From Actinopolymorpha pittospori (GTDB taxonomy: Bacteria > Actinomycetota > Actinomycetes > Propionibacteriales > Actinopolymorphaceae), in the NCBI RefSeq assembly GCF_014873875.1, contig NZ_JADBEM010000001.1, positions 4,960,001 through 5,024,000 of the forward strand: a DNA stretch of 64,000 bases. The letters are read 5' to 3'. Below the pieces are notes generated by a model, which was given only the letters and a program-made list of their open reading frames with translations, was not told the origin of the DNA and searched no databases. The translations under genes and the position numbers were made by a program. The number at the start of each line of letters is the position of its first letter. Within the stretch, counting starts at the first letter, position 1. This document shows, piece by piece, positions 51,678 to 60,684 of the stretch.

Positions 51678-52673
51678 TTGGTGACCGGGCGGGTGGCACC
51701 GCTGGGAGGAGGCGGCGGGGACGTCGCACCTCCTGCGGCGCCAGGCGGTCGGGGGCTGTTCTTGCCGGTGCCGTTGGCGGTGTCGGTGTCGGTTCTTGGT
51801 GGTGCGTGTTCAGCGGCGCAGGCGTTGGCGAACGGTCGGCTGGGCGCTGAGGTTGGCTCGCCGGTGACAGCGGCGCTGGTGAGTAATGGGTTGGCGACTT
51901 TGGTGCTCGCTGCCACGCTGGTGTTGCGGTCGGTGCGTGCCGGTCTGTGGCGCTTGAAAGAGGCGCGACTGCCGTGGTGGCTGGGGCTGGGTGGTGTGTT
52001 GGGCGCGTTGTCGGTGGCTGGTACGGCGCTGGCCACGCCGGTCCTGGGTGTCGCGCTGTTCACGGTGGTGCAGGTGTGTGGCACATCCGTCGGCGGTATT
52101 GCGACCGACCGGGTTGGGCTGGGACCGCTGGGTCGGGTTTCGGTGACGGTGGTTCGGCTGGTCAGCGTGCTGGTCGCCGTCGTGGCGGTGGGAGTGGCGC
52201 AGGTCGGCCGTCCGATCGGGCAGATCACGGTCGGCATGCTTGCGTTCGTTCTGGTGCTTGGCGTGTGCCGACCGGTGCAGGTGGCGTTGAACGGGAGGAT
52301 CACGGCGGTGGCGTCGAATGTGGGGTCGGCGTCCCTGGTGAACGCGGTTGTCGGCACCGGTGCGTTGGTGGTCGTGCTGGCGGGATTCGGCGTCACTGGG
52401 CACCTGGGGCTTGGTGGTTGGCCCGCCGGGTGGTGGCTGTATGTGGGCGGGTTGCTGGCGCTGGTCGTTACTGGCGCCAACATGATCACGGTGCAGTCGA
52501 TCGGTGTACTGCGCACGGGCCTGTGCGCACTTGCCGGCCAGATCACGGGGGGCCTGGTCATCGACGCCGTCGTACCAAACGGCGCGCGGCCCACACTGTG
52601 GGTCTGCTGCGGTGCTTCGCTCACGATGGTCGCGGCACTGACCGCAGGGCTCGGTCGGCGCCGCCACGGCTGA
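51678..52673 (+). CDS. YdcZ-family (DMT superfamily) permease
   Basis: 331 residues, about ten membrane helices in two homologous halves. Each half has the YdcZ/DUF606 motif: GGACSAAQALANGRLGAEVG and SPVTAALVSNGLATLVLA in the first, VALNGRITAVASNVGSASLV and NAVVGTGALVVVLAGFGVTG in the second; QSIGVLRTGLCALAGQITGG closes it. The two-repeat form in one chain is typical for actinobacteria. Substrate unknown (DMT relatives export metabolites or amines). GTG/ATG at 51678 to 51681; the Gly-rich N-terminus before LAVSVSVLGG may be over-extended. Monocistronic. Confidence 0.8.
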   Translation: MVTGRVAPLGGGGGDVAPPAAPGGRGLFLPVPLAVSVSVLGGACSAAQALANGRLGAEVGSPVTAALVSNGLATLVLAATLVLRSVRAGLWRLKEARLPWWLGLGGVLGALSVAGTALATPVLGVALFTVVQVCGTSVGGIATDRVGLGPLGRVSVTVVRLVSVLVAVVAVGVAQVGRPIGQITVGMLAFVLVLGVCRPVQVALNGRITAVASNVGSASLVNAVVGTGALVVVLAGFGVTGHLGLGGWPAGWWLYVGGLLALVVTGANMITVQSIGVLRTGLCALAGQITGGLVIDAVVPNGARPTLWVCCGASLTMVAALTAGLGRRRHG

Positions 52674-53117
52674 GGCGGAGTGGTGTACGTCAGGTGTCCA
52701 CTGAATGCCGTCGGGGCGAGGTTCGCTCGCCGCATCCGAGCATCCCACGGCCTGTGCGCTGCGGTGGTCGTGCGCTCGGCCGTCCATGCTTTCCCGTTAT
52801 AGCGGCGCTGGACTCGCAGCTCACCCGTGAAGGGCGGATCGGTGAGGTTCTCGTCCGGTCAGTGCCGCGTGCGCGGTGGCAGTCGCGGCTCCTGCGCATT
52901 GGCGGGCGGACTGGTGAACGGACCGCAGCGGGGTACCAACTCCTCCGTTTGGGAGACAGGTCACCATCGTGTGGGACCTTTGGGGGCGTTGATCACCCCC
53001 TGTCACTGGTGGGGTCGACAAGAGGAGGGCGCCAGCTGGGCCGCGCCGACGAGGCAACCGAACAGAGGCGCCCACCGGTGAAGCGCCCGCCACCGGGCGT
53101 CCTGCGGAGGTGAGGAC
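52674..53117. other. Intergenic region
   Basis: No supported gene in 444 bp. Ends in TGCGGAGGTGAGG, the ribosome binding site of the next (broken) gene. Confidence 0.5.
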
Positions 53118-53975
53118 ATGCGGGTGGGAGTGCTCGGCGTCGGCCTGATGGGCGCGGCTATGTCGCGGCGCCTACTGTCGCAGGGCTTCGACGTGACCGC
53201 GTGGGACCGGCACCGGGAACGCGCCCAGGCCCTGGAACCACATGGTGGGCGATCCGCCGCCCAGCCTGCGGACGTCGTACGCGAGGCCGACGTGGTCCTC
53301 ACCATGCTCCGGGACGCCGACGTGCTGACCGACATCGTGCGGCCGCTGTTGCCCGCGTGGCGACCGGAGACGAGTTGGCTGCAGTGCGGGACCATCGGTG
53401 CGGGGGAGACCGACCGCCTGGTCGCACTGGCCCGGGACCACCAACGTCGTCATGTTCGACACACCGGTCTCCGGAAGCACCCAGCCGGCCGAGCTGGGTG
53501 AGCTCATCGTGCTGGCCTCCGGTCCGTTACCTCAACGCGCGCGCGTTGAACCAGTCCTGCGAACGCTCGGAGCACGAGTTGTCTGGGTCGGCGAGACGGG
53601 CACAGGTTCGCGGCTGAAGTCGTGGTCAACCACTGGATGATCGTGACGACCGCCGTCCTCGTCGAGACCCTCCGTGTCTGCGAGGCGACAGGGCTTGATC
53701 CACGTGCGTTCGAGGAGTACCTCAGGGGCAGCCCGCCGCTGGAGATGTCGTACGCCCTCGGGAAGCTGGCCGAGATGCGGGAGCACGACTACCCCGTGGG
53801 CTTCCCGGTGCGGCTCGCGGCGAAGGACCTCCGGCTCGTCTCCGAGGTGTCCCGCCACGCCGCGCTAAATGCACCGCTGCTCGACGCCACCATCGAGCGC
53901 TTCACCGAGACGATGGCGGCCCACGCCGACGACGACGTCGCGGCGGTCTACGAAGTGGTCTCGGCCAAGAGGTGA
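53118..53975 (+). pseudogene. 3-hydroxyisobutyrate-dehydrogenase-type oxidoreductase, two frameshifts
   Basis: Segment 1 (53118 to about 53440) has MRVGVLGVGLMGAAMSRRLL, the GxGxMGxxM cofactor loop, and VVLTMLRDADVLTDIV. Segment 2, next frame, has VVMFDTPVSGSTQPAELGEL (D-x-P-V-S-G-G substrate motif with a Ser for the second Gly) and LGARVVWVGETGTGSRLK. Segment 3, back in the first frame from about 53618, has NHWMIVTTAVLVETLRVCEA (catalytic-region helix; the usual K-x-x-N Lys is in segment 2 as RLK) and FPVRLAAKDLRLVSEVSRHA. Joined they give a normal 285-residue beta-hydroxyacid dehydrogenase. Two separate single-base lesions make a sequencing cause less likely. Confidence 0.8.
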
Positions 53976-54038
53976 CGCAGTGAGCCCGACAAACGAGCCG
54001 AGCCCGCGCGAGGCTAACTCGGTGAGCCAAACCACGGG

Positions 54039-54150
54039 AAGATCGACGCCATCGCGGCCAACCCCGACGTGTGGGCCAAGACCGTCTTCATCGTGGTCTG
54101 GGACGAACACGGGGGGCCTGCTCGACCATGTCCGGCGCTGAACCCCGCCG
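54039..54150 (+). pseudogene. Phospholipase C/alkaline-phosphatase-like fragment
   Basis: The frame KIDAIAANPDVWAKTVFIVV followed by WDEHGG is the conserved metal-site segment of PLC-type phosphoesterases ('aia.np..W.kTv.ivvyDEndG'). The expected FDHV continues one frame over (LLDHV). Only about 35 codons remain. Confidence 0.6.
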
Positions 54151-54587
54151 GCCGGCACTCCCGACGAGACCGCGACCTTGACCTCTCTGACTGGAATCCT
54201 GGGGAACGGCCTTCCTACAGGGCAAGGTTTCCGGCGGCCGTCTACGCCAGCCATTCCCGGGCGCCGGTGTAGGCGGTCCGGGGGGAGCAGGCGGGGTCCC
54301 CGCACCATTCACGCCTGCCGTGCGGACACCCTAACCTCTGCGAGCGGGAAGGCCCACACCAGGCGTGAGGGGCGCCGGTGCGGGCCTTCTCGTGGAAGAG
54401 GGGTGCCCACCACGTCTCAACCAGCTCGGCGTGCGGGCGGAGGGGCGGACGCCGCCCCGCGCCGCGGTGGTGGACCCGCCTGCCGGCGAGGATGATCGGC
54501 TCCCGGCGAGGCGGACCCGTGGCACACACTTTCACCGCTCCCCGCAGCTGTCACGCAAAAGTCGATGAGGAATCGCTCATGTGGTGC

Positions 54588-54634
54588 GGGTCGCCTACGC
54601 CGGCATGTGCGGCGGCGCCTGGCGTAGGCGACCC
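54588..54634. terminator. 14-bp perfect hairpin
   Basis: GGGTCGCCTACGCC (54588-54601) pairs with GGCGTAGGCGACCC (54621-54634), loop 19 nt. It lies about 180 bp beyond the stop of the minus-strand UppP gene and may end that transcript. Confidence 0.55.
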
Positions 54635-54815
54635 TTCTGGAGTCGGACCCCTCGGGGGAGTCTTGCCCAAGATGAGGGCGCTCTGACCTGCCGGCGTGGC
54701 GGGTAGCCGCCTGCGCCCGCGTCCTACTGCGCCATCGTTGCGAAGTGCTCGGTGGCCGCCAAGGGCGGCCTCCGAACGGGTCATCGCGTAGCTGTCCGGC
54801 TGCGGTGAACGCCGG

Positions 54816-55721
54816 TCAGCGGCTGAGGAAAAGCGCCAGGCTGAGGGCACCCGTGACCAGGCAGTAGACACCGAACGGGCGCAGCGACCGGTTGGCGAGG
54901 TACCGGGTGAGGTATCGGACCGACAGGTAGGCGCCGATGCCCGAGAGCAACGACCCGAACAGCACCTGGCCGCGGATGCCGTCGCCCAGCGGTCCGGCCA
55001 GGTCGGGAAGCTTCAACACTCCCGCTGCCAGGATCACCGGTGTGGCCAACAGGAAGGAGAACCGGGCGGCGTCCTCGCGGGACAGCCCGCGCAGCATTCC
55101 GCTGACCATCGTGATCCCGGATCGGGAGATCCCTGGCGCGAGCGCCAAGCACTGGGTCGCGCCGACAAGAACTGCCTGCCCGACAGGCAGGGTGGCAAGG
55201 CGTGCGTCGGAGAGCGGCCCGCTGACCCGCTCGTCGACGTAGGTCGAGTCGGCGCTGCCGAAGCGACGACGCCTGCCTTCCGCGCCGATCAGGAACAGGC
55301 CGTTGAGGATCAGGAACGCGGCTGCCGGGGTCGGTCTGCCCAGCGTGGTGCGAAACCAGTGTTCACCGACGAGGCCAACCAGTCCGACGGGGATGGTGGC
55401 GAGGACGAGGAGCCATGCCAATCGCTGGTCGGACGTCGCGACCTCACGCCGGAGGATGCTGGTCGCCAGTCCGTGGATGACGCGCAGCCAGTCCCGCCAG
55501 AAGTAGATGATCAGGGCGAGCGCGGTGGCGACGTGCAGTCCGACGACGAACGCGAGGTACGGCGATTCCGGCGCACTCACGTCGAGGTCGCGGGTCCACG
55601 CGCCACCCACCCAGGCCGGAATCAGAATGCTGTGCCCGAGGCTGGAGATCGGAAACAGTTCGGCGATGCCCTGCATCGCACCGACGACGCCGGCCTCCAG
55701 CCAGCCCAGGTGGCCACTCAT
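54816..55721 (-). CDS. uppP: Undecaprenyl-diphosphatase UppP (BacA)
   Basis: 301 residues from ATG 55721, which overlaps the DedA stop by ATGA. Both family signatures are present: GAMQGIAELFPISSLGHSIL (E-x-x-P-I-S-S-x-G-H) and CLALAPGISRSGITMVSGML (P-G-x-S-R-S-G). Eight membrane helices are expected. It dephosphorylates undecaprenyl diphosphate outside to regenerate the lipid carrier for peptidoglycan and other glycopolymers, and overexpression gives bacitracin resistance in relatives. Coupling with a DedA transporter, thought to return undecaprenyl phosphate, gives a lipid-carrier recycling operon. Confidence 0.95.
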   Translation of the reverse strand: MSGHLGWLEAGVVGAMQGIAELFPISSLGHSILIPAWVGGAWTRDLDVSAPESPYLAFVVGLHVATALALIIYFWRDWLRVIHGLATSILRREVATSDQRLAWLLVLATIPVGLVGLVGEHWFRTTLGRPTPAAAFLILNGLFLIGAEGRRRRFGSADSTYVDERVSGPLSDARLATLPVGQAVLVGATQCLALAPGISRSGITMVSGMLRGLSREDAARFSFLLATPVILAAGVLKLPDLAGPLGDGIRGQVLFGSLLSGIGAYLSVRYLTRYLANRSLRPFGVYCLVTGALSLALFLSR

Positions 55722-56359
55722 GCCCGGCTCCTGTTCGTACGGGCTCGATATGCCTCGAGCGCAAGGGGTATCAGCGAGATCACGACGACAAGCGCGATGA
55801 TCGGCAGCAGGTAGGTGTCGATGTGGGGGACGTGCGAGCCGAGCGCGTACCCGGCGAGGGTCACGCCGGCGGACCAGACGACGCCGCCGACCACCTGCCA
55901 CACCACGAAGGTGCGGGCCGGCACGGCGATCACTCCCATCAACGGGTTCATGACCGTCCGCACCAAGGGGATGAAGCGGGCAAGGACGACTGCCTTCTCC
56001 GGTCCGTAGCGTTCGAGTGCGGCGCGTCCCCCCGCTACGGCCGTACGAACTCGCGGGCCGCGACGCTCGTCCACCAGCGCGGGTCCGGCGCGACGCCCGA
56101 TGAGGTAGCCGATCTGGGCGCCGACCAAGGCGCCCGCGACGGCGGCGAGCAGAACCGCGGGCAGGGACAGGTGTAGTGATCCCTGGGCCTTCGTGGCGCA
56201 CAGCAGCCCGGCCGTGACGAGCAGTGAGTCGCCCGGCAGGAAGATCCCGATCAGCAGCCCCGTCTCCGCGACCAGGACGACGAAGACACCGATCGGCCCG
56301 AAGCTGGCGAGCAGGCTGTGCGGGTCGAGCGGATTCAGAGCCAGGAGGTGGACCGGCAT
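55718..56359 (-). CDS. DedA-family membrane protein
   Basis: 213 residues. Motifs: LVAETGLLIGIFLPGDSLLV (E...FLPGE/D), AVAGALVGAQIGYLIGRRAG, KAVVLARFIPLVRTVMNPLM (the F-x-R-F-x-P...R-x-x-x segment) and VVWQVVGGVVWSAGVTLAGY. It is translationally coupled to uppP downstream. The start ATG 56359 faces the BlaI-family gene; the operator-like dyad at 56417-56437 lies 58 bp upstream of it, so this operon and the BlaI/M56 operon could be co-repressed. Confidence 0.9.
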   Translation of the reverse strand: MPVHLLALNPLDPHSLLASFGPIGVFVVLVAETGLLIGIFLPGDSLLVTAGLLCATKAQGSLHLSLPAVLLAAVAGALVGAQIGYLIGRRAGPALVDERRGPRVRTAVAGGRAALERYGPEKAVVLARFIPLVRTVMNPLMGVIAVPARTFVVWQVVGGVVWSAGVTLAGYALGSHVPHIDTYLLPIIALVVVISLIPLALEAYRARTNRSRA

Positions 56360-56416
56360 CGCTGCTCCTTCGCGGGCCGGGGGCCGGTCGTGGGACGATC
56401 GGAGGACGAAGGTTGA

Positions 56417-56437
56417 CTACTACAGTATTGATAGTAG
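56417..56437. promoter_or_regulatory. BlaI-type operator between dedA-uppP and blaI-m56
   Basis: CTACTA (56417-56422) and TAGTAG (56432-56437) form a dyad with a 9-bp centre (TACTA-N9-TAGTA core), the form recognised by BlaI/MecI proteins (TACA/TGTA-like dyads). It lies 25 bp before the BlaI start and 58 bp before the divergent DedA start, and has a match at 42365-42383. Confidence 0.7.
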
Positions 56438-56461
56438 ATGGTCGTGGTGGAGAGGAGAGCG

Positions 56462-56860
56462 ATGCCCCGACGGGAGGGACGGCCGCGTGGGTCGCTCGAG
56501 CGTGAGGTTCTGGCTTGCCTGGCCTCCGCAGGTCGTCCGCTGACGGCGGCGCAGGTGCAGATGGAGATCGGTGGTGATCTCGCGTACACGACAGTCATGA
56601 CCACGTTGTCGCGCCTGCACGGCAAGGGCGCGCTCGAGCGCACGCCGGCTGGGCGCGCCTACGAGTACTCCCTGGCCGGCGGCGCGGAGCAGGCGCGCTC
56701 GAACATGAAGGCGCACCAGATGCTCAAGCTGCTTGACGAAGACTCCGACCGGGCCGGTGTGCTGAGCCGCTTCGTCTCCGAACTCACCCCGGAAGACGCG
56801 CGGCTCCTCGCCGACCTGCTCGGCCCGCAGGCGGGTGAAGGGCAGCGCCGCGAGACATGA
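56462..56860 (+). CDS. BlaI/MecI-family transcriptional repressor
   Basis: 132 residues from ATG 56462, chosen for GAGAGGAGAG immediately upstream (ATG 56438 is inside the operator-proximal leader). Winged helix: GSLEREVLACLASAGRPLTA, AQVQMEIGGDLAYTTVMTTL with recognition helix TTVMTTLSRL, and GALERTPAGRAYEYSL (wing). The C-terminal dimerisation part (LLDEDSDRAGVLSRFVSEL) normally holds the cleavage site for the partner protease. Its stop overlaps the M56 gene (ATGA). The operator at 56417-56437 suggests autorepression. Confidence 0.92.
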   Translation: MPRREGRPRGSLEREVLACLASAGRPLTAAQVQMEIGGDLAYTTVMTTLSRLHGKGALERTPAGRAYEYSLAGGAEQARSNMKAHQMLKLLDEDSDRAGVLSRFVSELTPEDARLLADLLGPQAGEGQRRET

Positions 56861-57777
56861 TCACGTTCGCCGCCGCACCGCTGCTGGTCGGGCTGCTGTT
56901 GGCGGCCTTCCACGACCAGTTGGCGCGCCGTCTGCGGCCGAACGTCGCCGTTCCTCTGCTGACCGCGCTGTCGCTCACGGTCGCACTGTGCACCGGCCTG
57001 ATTCTGTCCGCGGTCGCGGTGCTGGTCTGTGTCCGGCTGGGTCCGCTGCCACAGATCGGGCAGTGGTCGGCCAGTGCCCTACAGTCCCGTAGCGGCGTGC
57101 CGCTGGGGTTCGGTGTCGCTGCGACGGCGATCGTGGCCGGCTGCCTGACCGCTGCGGTGATCCAGGCCGTGCGTTCGGCACGGGCTCTCGCCATCGCGGC
57201 TCGGGCGGCGCGGCTGCTTCGACCGGTCGCCGGTGACCTTGTCGTGATCGAGGACGCCACGCCGAGTGCCTACGCTGTGGCCGCGTTCACCGGCCGGATC
57301 GTGGTCTCGACCGCGATGCTCAAGGCCCTGTCCGCGGACGAGCGGCGCGCCCTGCTCGCCCACGAGCACTCCCACCTGCGTCATCGCCACCATCTCTACC
57401 TGCACGGAGCGCATCTGGCCGCGGCCGCGAACCCGTTGCTGCGTTCGCCCGCCCGCTCGATCAGCCGCCTGATCGAGCGGTGGGCCGACGAGGATGCCGC
57501 CGCCGAGGTTGGCGACCGGGCGCTGACGGCACGCGCGCTCGCTCGCGCAGCACTGGCGCGGGACGGCAGTCCGCCCGCGCCGCACACCCTGTCTGCGGCC
57601 GATCATCGCGTGGGCGAACGCGCGCGTCTGTTGCTCGCGCCGCAGCCCGTCCACAATCGCCTCGCCGTGGTGCTGGCCGTCGGCGCGGGCTTGCTGACCT
57701 GGGCGGCCGCAGGCGCCATCACCTTGTGGGCCAACGGCGTCGTGCAGTTCGCGGAGGCCGTCTACACGCGTCGCTGA
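56857..57777 (+). CDS. M56-family membrane metalloprotease (BlaR1/MecR1-like, no sensor domain)
   Basis: 306 residues. Three N-terminal membrane helices (AAPLLVGLLLAAFHDQ; ALSLTVALCTGLILSAVAVL; GVAATAIVAGCLTAAVI), then a cytoplasmic zincin domain with LLAHEHSHLRHRHH (HExxH) and RLIERWADEDAAAEVGDRAL (the third-ligand E-x-x-A-D helix), and a final helix AVVLAVGAGLLTWAAAGAI. BlaR1 proteins have an extracellular penicillin-binding sensor at the C-terminus; this one stops after the last helix, so another input or partner senses stress. It would inactivate the BlaI repressor encoded just upstream with a 4-bp overlap. Confidence 0.88.
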   Translation: MITFAAAPLLVGLLLAAFHDQLARRLRPNVAVPLLTALSLTVALCTGLILSAVAVLVCVRLGPLPQIGQWSASALQSRSGVPLGFGVAATAIVAGCLTAAVIQAVRSARALAIAARAARLLRPVAGDLVVIEDATPSAYAVAAFTGRIVVSTAMLKALSADERRALLAHEHSHLRHRHHLYLHGAHLAAAANPLLRSPARSISRLIERWADEDAAAEVGDRALTARALARAALARDGSPPAPHTLSAADHRVGERARLLLAPQPVHNRLAVVLAVGAGLLTWAAAGAITLWANGVVQFAEAVYTRR

Positions 57778-57789
57778 CCTTTGCTCGCT

Positions 57790-58586
57790 GGTGTGAATCG
57801 CAATCGCATCGGCACAACGTAGAGTTCTCCGCGCTGCATACGGAGCTTGACACCCTCAAGCAGCACAGCATCAGTCGAGACGAGCTCGGCAGTGATCTCC
57901 TGACCACCTATCACCAGCTCGAAGCGTTGCAGGATCGGTATGCGGCGATCGAAATCGACCAACCAATTCCCCAGACTCGGGGATCCCCACCCTCACCGAC
58001 CTCCTTGCTCCTTGTGGATCTGGTGCGGGTTCGCAGGCCCCACCTGATCGGCACGTGCGGGAGGGGAAGTCGACAGCGTCGCTCGCACTCGCGCTCCGCA
58101 AGTTCGGGATCGAGGGGCGAATCGTCGCGCTCGAACACCATCAACGTTGTCACGATGAGACGCGCGCCCTGATCGAAACGTGTGGCCTGGGGGATCTGGC
58201 AGAGGTCAGGCTCGCGCCGCTCGAGCCGGTGGACGTCGACGGCGACTCGTTCCGCTGGTACACACGGTCGGCCTGGGAGGACCTCACCGACATCGAAATC
58301 CTCTTCGTCGACGGGCCGCCGACTTCCAGCGGAAGGCTGGCCCGCCTTCCCGCGCTCCCGCTCCTGGCCAAGCACCTTCGACCCGAGCACGTCGTCGTGC
58401 TCGATGACACACACCTACCGCACCGACGAGCGGGAGAACGCAGCCTCGTGGGTCCGGATGTTCCCCGAGTATTCGGCAGACGGCCTCTCCCTGGAGAAGG
58501 AGGCGGTCGTGCTGCGCTCGCAATCGACCAGCAGGGCACCAGAACTCACCGAAGACGAGGCCCAAAGGCACGTGCGTAAGGAGTAG
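57790..58586 (+). pseudogene. SAM-dependent methyltransferase, frameshifted
   Basis: Three frames join into one class I methyltransferase: an N-terminal helical part ending SDLLTTYHQLEALQDRYAAI and SLLLVDLVRVRRPHLI, then KSTASLALALRKFGIEGRIV, ALEHHQRCHDETRALIETCG, and LTDIEILFVDGPPTSSGRLA with LLAKHLRPEHVVVLDDT, and finally TDERENAASWVRMFPEYSAD with GLSLEKEAVVLRS. Breaks are near 58060 (in the glycine-rich SAM loop itself) and about 58415. The SAM loop is damaged (ends GTCGRG), so it is not functional. It lies directly after the M56 gene. Confidence 0.7.
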
Positions 58587-58799
58587 CACGCAGGCGTTCC
58601 AGCGACCGTGGGGTGTGAAGTGAGGTCACTTCGCCTGCTGCTGGCGGACCTCGACGGCATACGAGACGGTTGCTCACGACTGCTCTGCTGACGGGGACAA
58701 CGCCGTCCGGCCGGGACGTGCGGCACCGCCAAATCGCCGCCGAATTCACTGATCGCGTCCGCGGCGCCAAGCGCTGGGACGCCGGTGCCCGTCGCTGGC

Positions 58800-58979
58800 T
58801 GGACTGCCCGAGATCAAAGACATCATCGATCTGCAGCGCGACGGCGCCACCGGTGCGGCCGCGTCACCGAAATCCTCGACACGCACATCGCCGAGATCGA
58901 CCGCACCCTCACCGAGCTGCGTCAACTCCGCCGCTCCCTGGCCGTCGCCCGCCACACCGCCCGGGCTACCGTGTCGTAA
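58800..58979 (+). pseudogene. MerR-family regulator, C-terminal remnant
   Basis: LPEIKDIIDLQRDGATG is the end of a MerR winged helix ('l.eI..il.l...g'), and in another frame EILDTHIAEIDRTLTELRQL followed by RRSLAVARHT is the antiparallel dimerisation helix. A frameshift separates them near 58855. The recognition helix is missing. Its TAA stop (58977-58979) coincides with the boundary of the IS630 element. Confidence 0.6.
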
Positions 58980-60141
58980 TTAAAAGTGCTTTACTTGGGG
59001 TTGTAGTTGTTGGCGACCAGCTTCACGTAGTCGCGGTCGAGCATGGCTACTTTCTCAAGGATCTGATCGGCTGTCGCTGTCCACTCGAACGGCTCGGCGT
59101 CTTCGTTCCAGTGGTCGATGTAGTTCTCGATATGGCGGATGAGCTCGGCGAGGGATTTGAAGGAGCCGCGGCGGATGGATTGCCGGGTGATGATGCCGAA
59201 CCATGTTTCGATCTGGTTGATCCAGGAGCTACCTTTCGGCGTGAAGTGGAACTTCACGTTGGGGTGTTTGGCCAGCCATTCGTTGATGTCGCCGTTGTTG
59301 TGAGTTTTGAGGTTGTCGAGGACTACGTGGATTTCTTGCTCTGCCGGGTACCGTTTGACCAGTCGTTCCATAAAGCGTAGGAACTCTTTGGTCCGCTTTC
59401 GGTGGAAGGTTTGTCCGGTGATTTTTCCGGTGAGCACCTCAAGGGCGGCGAACAGGTTCGTGGTGCCGTGGCGGACGTAGTCGTGGGTGCGCTTCTCGGT
59501 CTTGTCGAAGCTGATCGGCAGTAGCGGCTGGGTCGGTCCAGAGCCTGGACCTGCGTCTTCTCGTCGAAGCTGAGCACCATCGCACCCTCGGGCGGATCGA
59601 GGTAAAGGCCTACGACGTCGACCACTTTCGTCGCGAACTCCGGGTCGGTGGAGGTCTTGAACGTGCCCTGCCGATGTGGCTTCAAGCCGTGCTCACGCCA
59701 CAATTCGGCGACGAAGTTGTGCGAGACGCTGATACCTTCACGGCGTCTCAGATACTTGGCCATCTCATAGCTCGACCAGTGCGTCAGCCCCGTTTCTTTC
59801 GGCGGGCCGAGCTTCGTTAACGCCACAATCCGCGACCGCACCGAATCAGACACAGAACGAGGCCTGCCAGTCGACGTACGGTCCTCTAACCCCGCTACGC
59901 CGGCCTCTTCGAACCGGTCCACCCACTTATACACCGTCGGCTTCGACGCTCCGAAGCGCCTCGCAATATCCGCGGCACTCTCACCGTCGAACCACGCCAG
60001 CACCATCTGTGCCCGCATCGACACCGAGCCGTCGTACCCGACAGACACAACCGACTCCAACTCGCTACGCCGCTCCTCCGTAAGCTGCTGCATACCAAAA
60101 TTGTTTCACAAGCACCATTGAAAGTAAAGTGAATTCAATTA
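58977..60141 (-). mobile_element. IS630-family insertion sequence
   Basis: Left end TAATTAAAAGTGCTTTACTT (58977) and right end, on the complement, TAATTGAATTCACTTTACTT (from 60141) are imperfect inverted repeats bounded by TA, the target duplication of this family. Lower GC at both ends. One frameshifted transposase on the minus strand. Confidence 0.8.
58991..60093 (-). pseudogene. IS630-family transposase, frameshifted
   Basis: ATG 60093 begins MQQLTEERRSELESVVSVGY; helix-turn-helix ESAADIARRFGASKPTVYKW; AMVLSFDEKTQVQALDR with the first catalytic Asp. At about 59540 one base is missing (CGACCCAG where CGAACCCAG would keep the frame), and the rest (MLTGKITGQTFHRKRTKEFL, HVVLDNLKTHNNGDINEWLA with the second Asp, FTPKGSSWINQIETWFGIIT with the Glu) is in the next frame to 58991. 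IS630 elements sometimes use programmed frameshifting, but the site here lacks an obvious slippery A/T run, so decay is more likely. Confidence 0.85.
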
Positions 60142-60667
60142 CATGACACTAGCCAACGTCGCGGTGAAGACGCAATGGTCTGCCGGATCATCGAAAGTCA
60201 CGCCCCTGATGGCGTGGGCTGACCGACCGGGCGGCGTTGTTTCCCGCGTGCTACCCGAGCTCCAAGCAGATCCCCACTCGGCGACCGTCGTCGGGTCCGC
60301 GCGGCGTAAACCGGCGCGTGGTGGCCTCGGCCGAGATCGGCCGAGGTATCTCGGTGGCGAGCGTCCTCAAGCGAGCCGAAGCATCGCTCTACCGGTGGCC
60401 GCTCGGTCTGATGTTGGCCTGGTCCTTCGGTGCTGACCGGGGTCCGGGTCAGTGGTGATCACTAAACGGATCGCTAGTACTAGCCGTCAGGCCAGTGCCT
60501 CCACATCCGTAATGGTGACTTCAGCTTGCTCGGCGCAGGTGGCGGCATCCTTGTCAGCGCAATCCGGGGCGTTACCTCTTCGCTGTCTGGTCGGCAGCGC
60601 TCTTCGCGGGCGCTCGTCGTGCATGTCCGGGCCCAACGTCGAAGTGACGACTGCTCCTCAAGCGCAT
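60142..60667. other. Region without supported genes, ChrB promoter at its end
   Basis: About 525 bp. A plus-strand frame (VASAEIGRGISVASVLKRAE at about 60327) looks like part of a coding sequence but I do not recognise it and see no complete gene. Confidence 0.4.
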
Positions 60668-60681
60668 GTAACGCGTGTTAC
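60668..60681. promoter_or_regulatory. Palindrome before the ChrB-like gene
   Basis: GTAAC-GCGT-GTTAC, perfect 5-bp half-sites, ends 3 bp before the GTG start at 60685. Position fits an operator (autoregulation) on a leaderless transcript. Confidence 0.55.
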
Positions 60682-60684
60682 TTT

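Larger units (their letters stand above)
53976..54815. other. Gene-poor region with remnants
   Basis: Holds a phospholipase-C-type fragment (54039-54150) and a strong hairpin (54588-54634). Other frames are low-complexity. Confidence 0.5.
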
